Source: Chryseobacterium sp. 7
GTDB taxonomy: Bacteria > Bacteroidota > Bacteroidia > Flavobacteriales > Weeksellaceae
Length of the DNA: 64,000 bases
Direction of reading: 5' to 3'
Assembly: GCF_003663845.1 (NCBI RefSeq)
Contig: NZ_RCCA01000001.1
Location: forward strand, 3,038,001 to 3,102,000
The translations under genes were made by a program, and so were the position numbers. Shown piece by piece: positions 37,737 through 46,039 of this stretch (within the stretch, counting starts at the first letter, position 1; each line of letters opens with the position of its first letter). Below the pieces are notes generated by a model that did not search any database, was not told where the DNA came from, and was given only the letters and a program-made list of their open reading frames with translations.

Positions 37737-38636
37737 ATGCCAATTGATACGATATACAGAACCTCCCAGTGCGAATGGGTAGATGTAGAGGCTCCTACTG
37801 CGGAAGACCTGAAATTTCTTCATGAAAGATATGAAATCAATAATCTTCTTCTGGAAGATACCATGGATCCCAATCACCTTCCCAAATATGAAGAGGACGG
37901 AAATGTAAAGTTTTTTCTCCTTCGTGAAAGTACAGAACTGGAGAGAAAAAATCTCAATACCATTAGTGATATCAGTACCAAAATCGGAATTTTTCTGGTA
38001 GAGAATACCATTATTACCATCCACAGGATGAAAACAAGAAGTATTTCTGAAACTAAAAAGCAAATTTCATTGATTCAGGAGGATCTTATGCCGCAACAAA
38101 TCATGCTGAAAATTGCAATATTGATCATGAAAAGTTTCGATGATGAATCTTTAAGCCTGTTCGAAACAATGGATAATATTGAAAACGAGATCTTTCTTAA
38201 AAACACGAATCACACGAACCAGATCCGACGTCTTTACAAGCTGAAAAGAAAATCAGGGCTGAACTCAAGGGTATTGGTAATTTCTACGGATGCCATTGAT
38301 AAGTTTAAATTACTCAATCTTCAGGATTCAGAAATTGTGGATTTAAAAGATAAGCATAAAGATGTTGTTGCCGATTTTGATCATTTAAATATCCAGATCA
38401 CCAACCTTATTTCCATGTTCCTGGCTCTTTCTGATCAAAAAGCCAATCAGGTAATGAAAGTTTTGGCAATTTATTCCATTTACTTCTTACCCATCACATT
38501 TATTGCCGGAGTTTACGGAATGAATTTCGATAATATGCCGGAGCTTCATCATAAGTATGGATATTTTATAACGCTTGGAGCTATGGCTACTGTTATGCTC
38601 AGTACGTTTATTTATGTGAGGCGCAAACAGTGGTAA
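37737..38636 (+). CDS. corA: CorA-family magnesium transporter
   Basis: A 299-residue protein with a long cytoplasmic helical domain and two C-terminal transmembrane helices. The signature YGMNFDNMP (GMN) follows TM1 (IYFLPITFIAGV). CorA forms pentameric channels for Mg2+ and sometimes Co2+ or Ni2+. The target duplication of the IS ends 36 bp before the ATG, so its native promoter may be altered. Confidence 0.92.
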   Translation: MPIDTIYRTSQCEWVDVEAPTAEDLKFLHERYEINNLLLEDTMDPNHLPKYEEDGNVKFFLLRESTELERKNLNTISDISTKIGIFLVENTIITIHRMKTRSISETKKQISLIQEDLMPQQIMLKIAILIMKSFDDESLSLFETMDNIENEIFLKNTNHTNQIRRLYKLKRKSGLNSRVLVISTDAIDKFKLLNLQDSEIVDLKDKHKDVVADFDHLNIQITNLISMFLALSDQKANQVMKVLAIYSIYFLPITFIAGVYGMNFDNMPELHHKYGYFITLGAMATVMLSTFIYVRRKQW

Positions 38637-38689
38637 TTTTTTCCTTGAACGGAAAGTCGCAAAAATATAAATCGGTTTATTAATTTAGA

Positions 38690-38725
38690 TTATTAGATTG
38701 CTTCACCGCGGTTCGCAATGACAAG
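38690..38725. repeat. Possible dispersed repeat around gattgcttcaccgcggttcgcaatgac
   Basis: A short imperfect palindrome (attgcttcac / gttcgcaat) in the 110-bp gap between corA and the patatin gene. It has the look of a dispersed flavobacterial repeat, but only one copy is visible here. Confidence 0.3.
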
Positions 38726-38746
38726 ACACCATTAAAACAAAATACC

Positions 38747-40333
38747 ATGACTGCTGATAACCTTAACACAATTCTGGAAGATCCTTCTCTCTCACAGACA
38801 TCCAGGGATAAGCTGCTTGCCTTGCACGAGAATATTTCGGCCAAAGAATTTTCTGATCTTCTGGATCAGAACGGGAATCAGTATATAGAGTTTGTACAGG
38901 AAGGTGGCGGCGTCTGGGGAAGTGCACTGGTGGGTTATCTTTACGGGCTTGAAATTTTTGGAATCCGTTTTCTGAAAGTAGCCGGAACAAGCGCCGGAGC
39001 AATTAATACAATGCTTATAGCAGCGTGTAAAACTAAAGAAGAAGCTAAAAGTGAATTGATTAAGGATATTCTTTTCAGCTGGGATTTTGCAGATTTCATG
39101 GATGGAAAAACGTATGTAAAAACGACGCTGCATGCGATGCTTAATAATAAAGATTTCTTCAAAATCAATACCATTATTGCTGGAATCCTGTTTATTATTC
39201 TGATCAGTATTCCGTTTTTGGTTAATCCCTCTACAATACTGAATGCCAAACTGATGTTTTTGATTCCTCTGATTCCGGCTGTTATTCTCTTTTTCTGTGT
39301 TCAAAAGTTATATGATAATTTCAGAAAGGAAAATAGCGGGCTTAATCCGGGAAATGCCTTTCAGAATACCATGCAAAATGCATTAGTGCGTTTTGGAATA
39401 CAAACAGTTGCTAACCTCAACGAAAAATTTATTCAGAAGGAATATGGCCTCAACCTTAATTACCGCTACGGAAACGGACAGGAATATTATAATATGGCTT
39501 TGCAAAGCATTGAAAAAATCAAAACCAAAAACCAGGAACATATTGATTTAACCCGGTACAGAATTTTCTATGAAAGTGCCGTTAATAATGATTATTATAA
39601 AAACAATCCTTTCTACCTTTTAAAATCTGAATATGTGGTTATTACCACTGACATCAATGCTAAAATTAAGGTAGAACTTCCTACAATGGCCAACCTTTAT
39701 TGGTCTGAGGAAGAACTGAAGCACATCAGCCCGGCCGAATTTGTAAGAGCATCTATGGCAGTTCCATTTTTCTTTGAGCCTTTTCAAAAGCAAATCAATA
39801 AGAATGATGATTCTGTAGAGTATGCCTGGAGATACTGGATGAATACAAAGCCTGAAGATATTAATCCTGCCGGTGTTTTCATTGATGGTGGCAGTATTTC
39901 CAATTTTCCGATTGATTTGTTTCATGCGGATGAAGTTTTTTATCCCAGAATGCCTCTTTTCGGAGTGCAGCTGACCAGTGATTCTGCCATTCTTTCGGAA
40001 AAAGGAAAAACCAGTCAGGAAATTCTTAAAAGCCCGTTCAGCTATGCCGGAAATATCATCAGTACTTTAAAAGGATTTAATGATAAAACATTTCTTACCA
40101 AACATACTTTTTACAAATTGTATAGTATACAGACCGTAAACTGCGGTACCAGCAGCTGGCTGAATTTCTTTATGAAAAAAGAAGAAAAGGAAGAACTTTT
40201 TAACAGAGGTTTTCAGGCGGCTCTTGATTTTCTCAACACCTTCAACTGGGAAAAGTACAAATACGAAAGAATGCTGCTTACCATGAAGGAGAAAAAAATA
40301 CTGAAAGAAGAGGATACACCTACGGTGGGGTAA
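38747..40333 (+). CDS. Patatin-like phospholipase with internal membrane segment
   Basis: A 528-residue protein: glycine-rich oxyanion motif QEGGGVWGSA (about 51-60), nucleophile GTSAGA with Ser82, and the catalytic Asp380 in FIDGGSISNF, completing the Ser-Asp dyad. Two hydrophobic helices (about 145-185) interrupt the domain, so it may be membrane-bound. The family hydrolyses acyl esters of lipids. It is followed by the DUF2199 operon 50 bp downstream. Confidence 0.88.
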   Translation: MTADNLNTILEDPSLSQTSRDKLLALHENISAKEFSDLLDQNGNQYIEFVQEGGGVWGSALVGYLYGLEIFGIRFLKVAGTSAGAINTMLIAACKTKEEAKSELIKDILFSWDFADFMDGKTYVKTTLHAMLNNKDFFKINTIIAGILFIILISIPFLVNPSTILNAKLMFLIPLIPAVILFFCVQKLYDNFRKENSGLNPGNAFQNTMQNALVRFGIQTVANLNEKFIQKEYGLNLNYRYGNGQEYYNMALQSIEKIKTKNQEHIDLTRYRIFYESAVNNDYYKNNPFYLLKSEYVVITTDINAKIKVELPTMANLYWSEEELKHISPAEFVRASMAVPFFFEPFQKQINKNDDSVEYAWRYWMNTKPEDINPAGVFIDGGSISNFPIDLFHADEVFYPRMPLFGVQLTSDSAILSEKGKTSQEILKSPFSYAGNIISTLKGFNDKTFLTKHTFYKLYSIQTVNCGTSSWLNFFMKKEEKEELFNRGFQAALDFLNTFNWEKYKYERMLLTMKEKKILKEEDTPTVG

Positions 40334-40386
40334 GGGTTTTATCTTTTAAATTAACCAATATTATATATTATAAATAAAACAATAGT

Positions 40387-40887
40387 ATGAAATATATCTG
40401 CCAATGCTGTGGAGAAGAGAAAGAAGACTGGCCTGCGATAGCTTATAACGCTCCTTATTTTTATTACTGTCTATCAGAAGAGGAATTAAAGACTACTGAA
40501 CTCACTTCAGACTTATGTATTGTAAAAGATACTGAAGATACCCATAGATTTATCCGCACCGTTCTTGTACAGGAGGTTACTGATGACTGCAGAGATCTGG
40601 AATATGGAATCTGGGTATCATTGAGTGAAAAAAACTTCAATGAATATGTTGAAAACTATGACAATAAAGAATTCGAAGCAGAATATTTCGGATGGCTTGC
40701 TACTTATCTTCCGGATTATGAGTTTGAGGAAAGTATTCCTACAACTGTAGTAGTAAATAATTCTATCGGACGGCCTTTTGTTTATCATCATGAAAGCTAT
40801 GAGCATCCGTTTGTATATGACTTTCATAATGGAATAATAATGGAGGAAGCAGAGAAAAGAATTAACAGGGTTTTAAATAAAGAATAG
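40387..40887 (+). CDS. DUF2199 protein
   Basis: A 166-residue soluble protein starting MKYICQCCGEEKEDWPAIAY, with a CxxC pair (Cys5, Cys8) and later EYFGWLATYLPDYE. This matches DUF2199, a family of unknown function. It is the first of three tightly packed genes; the next starts at the base after its stop. Confidence 0.75.
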   Translation: MKYICQCCGEEKEDWPAIAYNAPYFYYCLSEEELKTTELTSDLCIVKDTEDTHRFIRTVLVQEVTDDCRDLEYGIWVSLSEKNFNEYVENYDNKEFEAEYFGWLATYLPDYEFEESIPTTVVVNNSIGRPFVYHHESYEHPFVYDFHNGIIMEEAEKRINRVLNKE

Positions 40888-41367
40888 ATGAACTGGATTA
40901 TCAGAAGTACAAAAAAGGTAAAATTCCATACCAATCTTCATGAGGTTTTGAAACCTGTTTGGAATGACCTTGCTTTTTATAAATGGATTCTGACAGATTT
41001 AGATTTTATATCTGATCAGCCGCTTCCTATCAATTTTGATGAAGATTATTTTGTTTTGGATCATCAGGAATTTGAACAGCTCTATAAAAGCAATACTCAG
41101 ATCATTTGGGGAATCATTTCAGCTGTTCCAAATAATAGTGAACCAGATACTTCATCAGTCTCCAGATTATCTGCTGAAGATACAAGTGTTTGGGAACCTG
41201 ATCATTTTTTAATTCAGGAAAGTATGTTAGAAATTATTTCTTTTGACAGCGGATATACTATTGTTAAATTTAAAGATCAAAGCCTTTCACATAAATTTAA
41301 AGAATATTTTCAGGAACAAGTAGTAGATCTGCAAAAGTTTAATGAAAAGTATATTGATCGGACATGA
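40888..41367 (+). CDS. Uncharacterised soluble protein (operon with DUF2199)
   Basis: A 159-residue acidic protein, no signal or TM segment, beginning MNWIIRSTKKVKFHTNLHE and rich in Asp/Glu (LDFISDQPLPINFDEDY). I do not recognise a family. It starts with no gap after the DUF2199 stop and its own end overlaps the next gene by 4 bp, so the three are one translational unit. Confidence 0.65.
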   Translation: MNWIIRSTKKVKFHTNLHEVLKPVWNDLAFYKWILTDLDFISDQPLPINFDEDYFVLDHQEFEQLYKSNTQIIWGIISAVPNNSEPDTSSVSRLSAEDTSVWEPDHFLIQESMLEIISFDSGYTIVKFKDQSLSHKFKEYFQEQVVDLQKFNEKYIDRT

Positions 41368-41816
41368 AGAAATTGATCTCAGAAAAATTTCATATCATTA
41401 TTTTGATACTTACTTTAGGACTGATTATATTTTGGTTAATTAGTGCTAATTTAGGAATCAATGATATTCTCAAAAATCCTAAATATACAATTGGAGGAGC
41501 CATATCAGATTGGCATTATAAAAACAATAATGGTGTAGGAATAGATTACAAATATCATGTTAATGGCCATACCTACTCTAAAACAGCTAATGTCTCTTAT
41601 CAGAAAGGAGATCAATTTCTTATTATTTTTGACTCTATAAAACCTGATAATTCAGCGATACTTGATATCTACTCTATTGAAAACTATCTTATTGACTTAA
41701 AAATTCCAGAAAAAGGTTGGAAATATCAGGATGTTCCCTTTAATATTGACAGTAATACAATAAAGAAATATGTACAGGACTGGAATGCAGAGCCTTTTGA
41801 ATATATTCAAAAGTAA
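41364..41816 (+). CDS. Single-TM protein of unknown function (operon with DUF2199)
   Basis: A 150-residue protein with an N-terminal membrane anchor (about 9-28, FHIIILILTLGLIIFWLI) and a soluble part with GIDYKYHVNGHTYSKTANVSYQKGDQFLIIFDS, which resembles the DUF3592-like soluble module. It is the last gene of the three-gene unit and probably faces the periplasm. Confidence 0.65.
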   Translation: MKKLISEKFHIIILILTLGLIIFWLISANLGINDILKNPKYTIGGAISDWHYKNNNGVGIDYKYHVNGHTYSKTANVSYQKGDQFLIIFDSIKPDNSAILDIYSIENYLIDLKIPEKGWKYQDVPFNIDSNTIKKYVQDWNAEPFEYIQK

Positions 41817-41862
41817 GTTGAACTCCTTATTAAATCAAGAGCTCAACTTACTCTTCATATTT

Positions 41863-42393
41863 CTATAAGTTATCCAAAAATTCCAGATACATTGGAACAC
41901 TTCTGTTAATCCATTCATCAGAAGAATCTCTTTCAATTCCGTAATAAACGAAAGGTTCTTTGTAATCTGCTTTTATATAATCGAAAGTCAGTTCATAAGG
42001 TCTGAAAAGTTCGTTCATAGTGTATTTATATACTCCGGATGCTGTATAGGCTTCTTCATCTATACCTGCTGTAACGGCCAGTGACATTTTCTTTCCTGCC
42101 AGCTTGAAACCACTGTTGCTTCCATACGCCCAGCCATACAAAACCACCTCATCCAGCCATTGTTTTAAAAGTGGCGGACTGCTGAACCAGTAAAAAGGAA
42201 ACTGGAATACAATTCTGTCATAAGATTCCATTAACTTTTGCTCTTGAGCCACATTGATTTTTCCATCAGGATAAGCTTCATACAATTGATGAACAGTATA
42301 TTTTTCAGGGTGTTTTTTTAATTCGTCAATCCATTTTTTATTGATCACAGATTTTTCAATATCTGGGTGTGTTACAATTACTAAGGTCTTCAT
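41863..42393 (-). CDS. Flavodoxin-fold NAD(P)H oxidoreductase
   Basis: A 176-residue protein of the NQO1/KefF family: MKTLVIVTHPDIEKSVINKKW (flavin phosphate loop) and DRIVFQFPFYWFSSPPLLKQWLDEV (flavin/substrate wall). It reduces quinones or similar electrophiles. It is divergent from an HxlR regulator, the usual arrangement for redox- or electrophile-responsive pairs. It is not closely similar to the related enzyme at 9836-10414. Confidence 0.9.
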   Translation of the reverse strand: MKTLVIVTHPDIEKSVINKKWIDELKKHPEKYTVHQLYEAYPDGKINVAQEQKLMESYDRIVFQFPFYWFSSPPLLKQWLDEVVLYGWAYGSNSGFKLAGKKMSLAVTAGIDEEAYTASGVYKYTMNELFRPYELTFDYIKADYKEPFVYYGIERDSSDEWINRSVPMYLEFLDNL

Positions 42394-42429
42394 TATGTTT
42401 AAATTTCTATTACAAAATTACAACACGTA

Positions 42430-42483
42430 ACTTACATTTCGTACATTAGCAACCTATTGTATGGTACTATAAAAAATGTAAGT
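42430..42483. promoter_or_regulatory. Candidate HxlR operator region
   Basis: The divergent region holds a perfect 9-bp inverted repeat, acttacatt (42430-42438) and aatgtaagt (42475-42483), plus gtac at 42441-42444 and 42464-42467. These symmetric sites are between two divergent starts and are likely bound by the HxlR protein. Function is inferred. Confidence 0.45.
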
Positions 42484-42484
42484 A

Positions 42485-42865
42485 ATGACTAAAATAAAGG
42501 AAACCTCAACCAATTTCGCCAATAAAAAAGCGCTTGCTGATGAATGTCCGGAAATTTATGCTTCTAACACCATCGGGGGACAATGGGCATTGGCAATATG
42601 CTGTTATCTGATCAACGGGAAAATGAGATTCGGGGAACTTAGAAAGAAGCTTCAGAACATTACAGAACGTATGCTTACCCTTCAGCTTCGCAGACTGGAA
42701 GAAGATAAAATCATTACCAGAACTGTATATGCAGAAGTTCCGCCAAGGGTAGAATATGAGCTTACAGAAATTGGTTACAAACTGAAACCTATTATTCTTG
42801 AGTTTGAAAAATGGGGAAATGAGCATAAAGAGCTGATGAAAAATAACAATATATATAATATTTAA
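42485..42865 (+). CDS. HxlR-family transcriptional regulator
   Basis: A 126-residue winged-helix protein: GQWALAICCYLINGKMRFGELRKKLQNITERMLTLQLRRLEED is the family HTH, and RVEYELTEIGYKL the wing. A Cys (DECPE, residue 20) in the N-terminus is where related regulators sense thiol-reactive compounds. It likely represses the divergent oxidoreductase. Confidence 0.9.
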   Translation: MTKIKETSTNFANKKALADECPEIYASNTIGGQWALAICCYLINGKMRFGELRKKLQNITERMLTLQLRRLEEDKIITRTVYAEVPPRVEYELTEIGYKLKPIILEFEKWGNEHKELMKNNNIYNI

Positions 42866-42934
42866 AATTTAAAAAATTCTACATTGTATTATTTTGTGTA
42901 AAAATAATTATCTTTAAATACACAAACCAATACT

Positions 42935-43444
42935 ATGAAAAACCTAACCTCTTTACTATTGTTCCCTGTATTTATCTTCTTAGGAATAAGCATACATGCA
43001 CAAAAAATTTCTGATGGCCAGACTGTTGATGTAAACGGGATGGCTGTTACTTTTAATATTCTCAATAAAGAAAGTATAGAATCCGGCGGAAAATCCTATG
43101 ACCGCTATAAAGTGTCTGCATCCGTAAAAAATAATTCAGATAAAGCATACAACATCAGATTGGCTGCTTTTCCTCAAATTGTAAGCAATATAGGCCTTGT
43201 AGAACTGGACTGCATTAATGCAACCGGAGCCAGACTGACTTCTAAAAAGATAGAATTAAAAATGAAGGCACAAATGGTGAATGTTACCTATTCTGCTTAC
43301 GATAAATCCGGGAAATTCATTACCAGTACCATTCCTGTAACCGGTAGTTATTATTTTGATCCGGGGGATACAATTACTGATAATGCTATTTTCATTGTTC
43401 CACAAGGTGAAAAACCGGATGTTTCGATAAGAAGCATGAAATAA
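42935..43444 (+). CDS. Exported protein of unknown function
   Basis: A 169-residue protein with a signal peptide (1-22, GISIHAQ) and a single beta-rich domain (VDVNGMAVTFNILNKESIESGG..., YFDPGDTITDNAIFIVP). No catalytic motif is visible. It may be a periplasmic or surface immunoglobulin-like protein. It stands alone; a symmetric hairpin follows at 43514-43562. Confidence 0.6.
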   Translation: MKNLTSLLLFPVFIFLGISIHAQKISDGQTVDVNGMAVTFNILNKESIESGGKSYDRYKVSASVKNNSDKAYNIRLAAFPQIVSNIGLVELDCINATGARLTSKKIELKMKAQMVNVTYSAYDKSGKFITSTIPVTGSYYFDPGDTITDNAIFIVPQGEKPDVSIRSMK

Positions 43445-43513
43445 AATAGCATCACTTTATACAATTTCTTTGTTCTGAGGCTTTCTGACAGAGTAATGAG
43501 TATAAAAAGCTGA

Positions 43514-43562
43514 GATTCCTATCTTTAGATTTATTTCAGATAAAAATCTAAAGGTAGGAATC
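43514..43562. terminator. Bidirectional hairpin between convergent genes
   Basis: gattcctatctttagattt (43514-43532) and aaatctaaaggtaggaatc (43544-43562) pair over 19 bp with one mismatch. It lies midway between convergent genes and can serve both. Confidence 0.6.
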
Positions 43563-43593
43563 AAGACTTATTAATTGAAGAATAATCCTTATT

Positions 43594-44154
43594 CTATTTC
43601 CCCTCAACCTTTTGCCACAAAGGTTTTTGAGCCAATACCTTGGAGTGAATCGGGCAGGTTTCATGATGAGCGCCTTTCAGATATCCTGTACTCATAAGAA
43701 ATTCATTGACAATTTCTCCACCTGTGAATTTGAATGTTTTTTTGAATAGCTTCATCCATTCCTGCAAAGTCATTGGGTGATGATATTCCAGCCACTGTTC
43801 AAAGGATCCAAATTCCTTTTGGAGTTCAATGATTGTTTTTGCATTTTCTATTGCAGCATTCACCTTTAATTTATTCCTGATAATTCCCGGATCACTCAAT
43901 AATCTCTCGCGGTCTTCTTCCGTATAAGCTGCTATTTTCTGAATATCAAAATGATCATATGCCTTTCTGAAGCTGTCTTCCTTTTTCAGAACTGTTTCCC
44001 AGCTCAGTCCTGCTTGGTTGATTTCAAGAATAAGTCTCCCAAACAATTCATTATCATCATGAATGGGAAATCCATAATAATTGTCATGATAATTTTTGTG
44101 CAGTTCTTTTCTGCTTTCAGGCTGCATTCCTTCTATTGCTAAACAATAACTCAT
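43594..44154 (-). CDS. tag: DNA-3-methyladenine glycosylase I
   Basis: A 186-residue helix-hairpin-helix glycosylase of the Tag family: start MSYCLAIEG with Cys4, then YHDNYYGFPIHDDNELFGRLILEINQAGLSWETVLKKEDSFR, the family signature. The C-terminal HHETCPIHSK supplies His/Cys ligands for the structural zinc with Cys4. It removes 3-methyladenine from alkylated DNA. Confidence 0.93.
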   Translation of the reverse strand: MSYCLAIEGMQPESRKELHKNYHDNYYGFPIHDDNELFGRLILEINQAGLSWETVLKKEDSFRKAYDHFDIQKIAAYTEEDRERLLSDPGIIRNKLKVNAAIENAKTIIELQKEFGSFEQWLEYHHPMTLQEWMKLFKKTFKFTGGEIVNEFLMSTGYLKGAHHETCPIHSKVLAQKPLWQKVEGK

Positions 44155-44351
44155 TTCAATATTTTTCTGTTTTTATGTAAGACTTTCGATGGGTAAAGAT
44201 AAATCAGAACTGTGACAACTGTCCGTCAGTAGTGATTTTTAATTTTTTAAATTTAATCATAATGTTCAGAAGTGAATACCAGTCAGGTAAATTTCATAAA
44301 TAATAGTAGAAATATTGGCTCACCTTTTAACTTCTATCAGGAAATAAAGTG

Positions 44352-44359
44352 TAGTTTTG
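44352..44359 (+). promoter_or_regulatory. -7 promoter box of the small gene at 44386
   Basis: TAGTTTTG, exact TAnnTTTG match 26 bp before the ATG at 44386. It overlaps a longer upstream reading frame and argues for the shorter start. Confidence 0.45.
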
Positions 44360-44385
44360 TAGTAATGCCTAATTCAAGAGCCCAT

Positions 44386-44742
44386 ATGAAAACCTATAAA
44401 GCCATCATTACGATGCTTATATTGGTATTTTCGTTGTCTCCGTGTTCTGTAAAAAGAAATGTTCTTGATATTTTTGACATTCAGTACATCAGTGGTCTGA
44501 ATAAGGTGAAAATAACCTCTTCCCTATCCTTCAGTTGTGATGCTGCATCAGCTTCTTCAGGAATTTCGGTATCAAAAAATAAAGTTCAGAGCCTATACAA
44601 AGATTCTTTTTACAATTTTTATTCAACTATCGAAAACCCTTTTGAAGAGAAGATTTTCCTCAACAAGTATTCAGGGCATTCTACAGGGAACAGCCCTCCG
44701 AAATATATTTTATTTAAAAGGCTGAAGCTTAATCTGGTTTAA
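44386..44742 (+). CDS. Small exported protein upstream of the DoxD fusion
   Basis: From the ATG at 44386 a 118-residue protein starting MKTYKAIITMLILVFSLSPC, a signal or lipoprotein-like start (Cys20, atypical lipobox LSPC). The mature chain is Ser/Lys-rich with SGHSTGNSPPKYILFKRLKLN. No family is recognised. It ends 53 bp before the DoxD/DoxA gene and may be cotranscribed. Confidence 0.55.
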   Translation: MKTYKAIITMLILVFSLSPCSVKRNVLDIFDIQYISGLNKVKITSSLSFSCDAASASSGISVSKNKVQSLYKDSFYNFYSTIENPFEEKIFLNKYSGHSTGNSPPKYILFKRLKLNLV

Positions 44743-44795
44743 AAATTTTTAAGCCTCATTAAAAATCAGTTTTTTACAATATAATATTAATTTCA

Positions 44796-45809
44796 ATGAA
44801 AAATATCAAAAACAGCCCGTCTTCGGATATGGCTGGATTATATACTTTATCCCTCCGGATGGTTATCGGATGGACTTACTTTTCAGCATTCTGGCGCCGG
44901 CTTATCCTCGAAAACAAGCTTATTCCCGATGAACAGGGTTATATCGGAGAAAAATTCAATCATTTTTTACCCAATGCCCTTGGTATAAAGCCTATTATTG
45001 AATATCTGGTTACCCATCCTGATGCATTACAACAATCCATGATGGCTTTCACCATTATTGAAGCCTTTGTTGGGGTATTCATTATTTTCGGATTATTTAC
45101 CCGTTTGATGAGTATCGGAATTTTAAGTCTTGCTCTCGGAATTTTATTGGGTTCCGGCTGGCTGGGAACAACCTGTCTGGATGAATGGCAGATAGGGGTT
45201 TTAGGGGTTTCAGGCGGATTTGTGCTTTTTCTTACGGGAAGCAGCTTTTATTCAATAGATTATTATTTCATGAAAAATAATAAAAGTTTCACGCAAAAAA
45301 GATGGTTTCAGTGGTTGGGTTCCGGAAGTTTTCCTATTTCAAAACCAAAGATTTTTGTACTGGCAGGTTCATTGATCATATTTGGATTAACGCTTTTTAC
45401 CAATCAATATTTTCATGGAGGAGTATGGGGAACGCTGCATAATAAATCCGTAAAACCAAAACTGGAGATTTCAATAATTTCTCATGATAATTCGGATCTA
45501 AAATTTCAAGTGTACAGAACAGAAGGTGCTGATGTGTACGGATCTTTCCTAATAGGAATCCATATTCTGGACAAAAACGGAAAGATTTTGAAGGAATTTG
45601 ATTATAAAGAACTCGCCGGAATTCCAAAAGAAAATATACACAATCATTATGTTGCTAAAGTAAAACCTGGGAAACACAGTTTAATAATTCCGCTGGGAGC
45701 AAAAGCTGATGTCACTCTTGACATTGATAATATGTTTCAAATAAGTGAAATTTATACACTAAAACTGATTGATGTAAGTGGTATTGAATGGATAGAGAGA
45801 ATTGAATAA
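44796..45809 (+). CDS. DoxD/DoxA-type fusion (quinone-reacting DoxX superfamily)
   Basis: A 337-residue protein: an N-terminal membrane part (about 15-155) with DoxX-like helices (LSLRMVIGWTYFSAFWRRLI, AFTIIEAFVGVFIIFGLFTR), and a fifth helix (about 186-203) leading to a soluble C-terminal domain (about 215-335) like the DoxA subunit. DoxD and DoxA form the thiosulfate:quinone oxidoreductase of Acidianus; in Bacteroidota the fused form has no proven substrate. No sulfur-metabolism genes are nearby. Confidence 0.75.
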   Translation: MKNIKNSPSSDMAGLYTLSLRMVIGWTYFSAFWRRLILENKLIPDEQGYIGEKFNHFLPNALGIKPIIEYLVTHPDALQQSMMAFTIIEAFVGVFIIFGLFTRLMSIGILSLALGILLGSGWLGTTCLDEWQIGVLGVSGGFVLFLTGSSFYSIDYYFMKNNKSFTQKRWFQWLGSGSFPISKPKIFVLAGSLIIFGLTLFTNQYFHGGVWGTLHNKSVKPKLEISIISHDNSDLKFQVYRTEGADVYGSFLIGIHILDKNGKILKEFDYKELAGIPKENIHNHYVAKVKPGKHSLIIPLGAKADVTLDIDNMFQISEIYTLKLIDVSGIEWIERIE

Positions 45810-45951
45810 AATATTTTGCTGATGTACGCAAAAGTGCGGAAAGTTTTGTATGAATGTATTATAAGGCACAAAGATTTTATCTCCGATAAAATTGAATAGC
45901 GCTGATATTTTTGATAAGGTTTTCGTTAACGTGTGTGAGATTTTATGTTTT

Positions 45952-46039
45952 GGCTGAAGCCGGTGGGAAGATATTGCTCTTTTGTGAATGGGCTAAAGCC
46001 CATTTTATTTATACAAATACAAAAAAGCGGACTAAAGTC
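45952..46039. repeat. 39-bp-spaced palindromic (REP-like) array
   Basis: Three small palindromes, ggctgaagcc (45952-45961), atgggctaaagcccat (45988-46003) and gactaaagtc (46030-46039), have centres exactly 39 bp apart (45956.5, 45995.5, 46034.5). Each has the form GNCTRAAGNC. The third was split by the IS4-type element. The rest of the gap from 45810 is AT-rich without features. Confidence 0.7.

Noticed and set aside
38792..39304. 170-codon minus-strand frame across the patatin gene
   Set aside because: Overlaps the patatin catalytic region on the other strand and has low-complexity Asn/Arg-rich sequence.
45952..46039. CRISPR array
   Set aside because: Units are short palindromes that differ in sequence, only three are present, and no cas genes occur.
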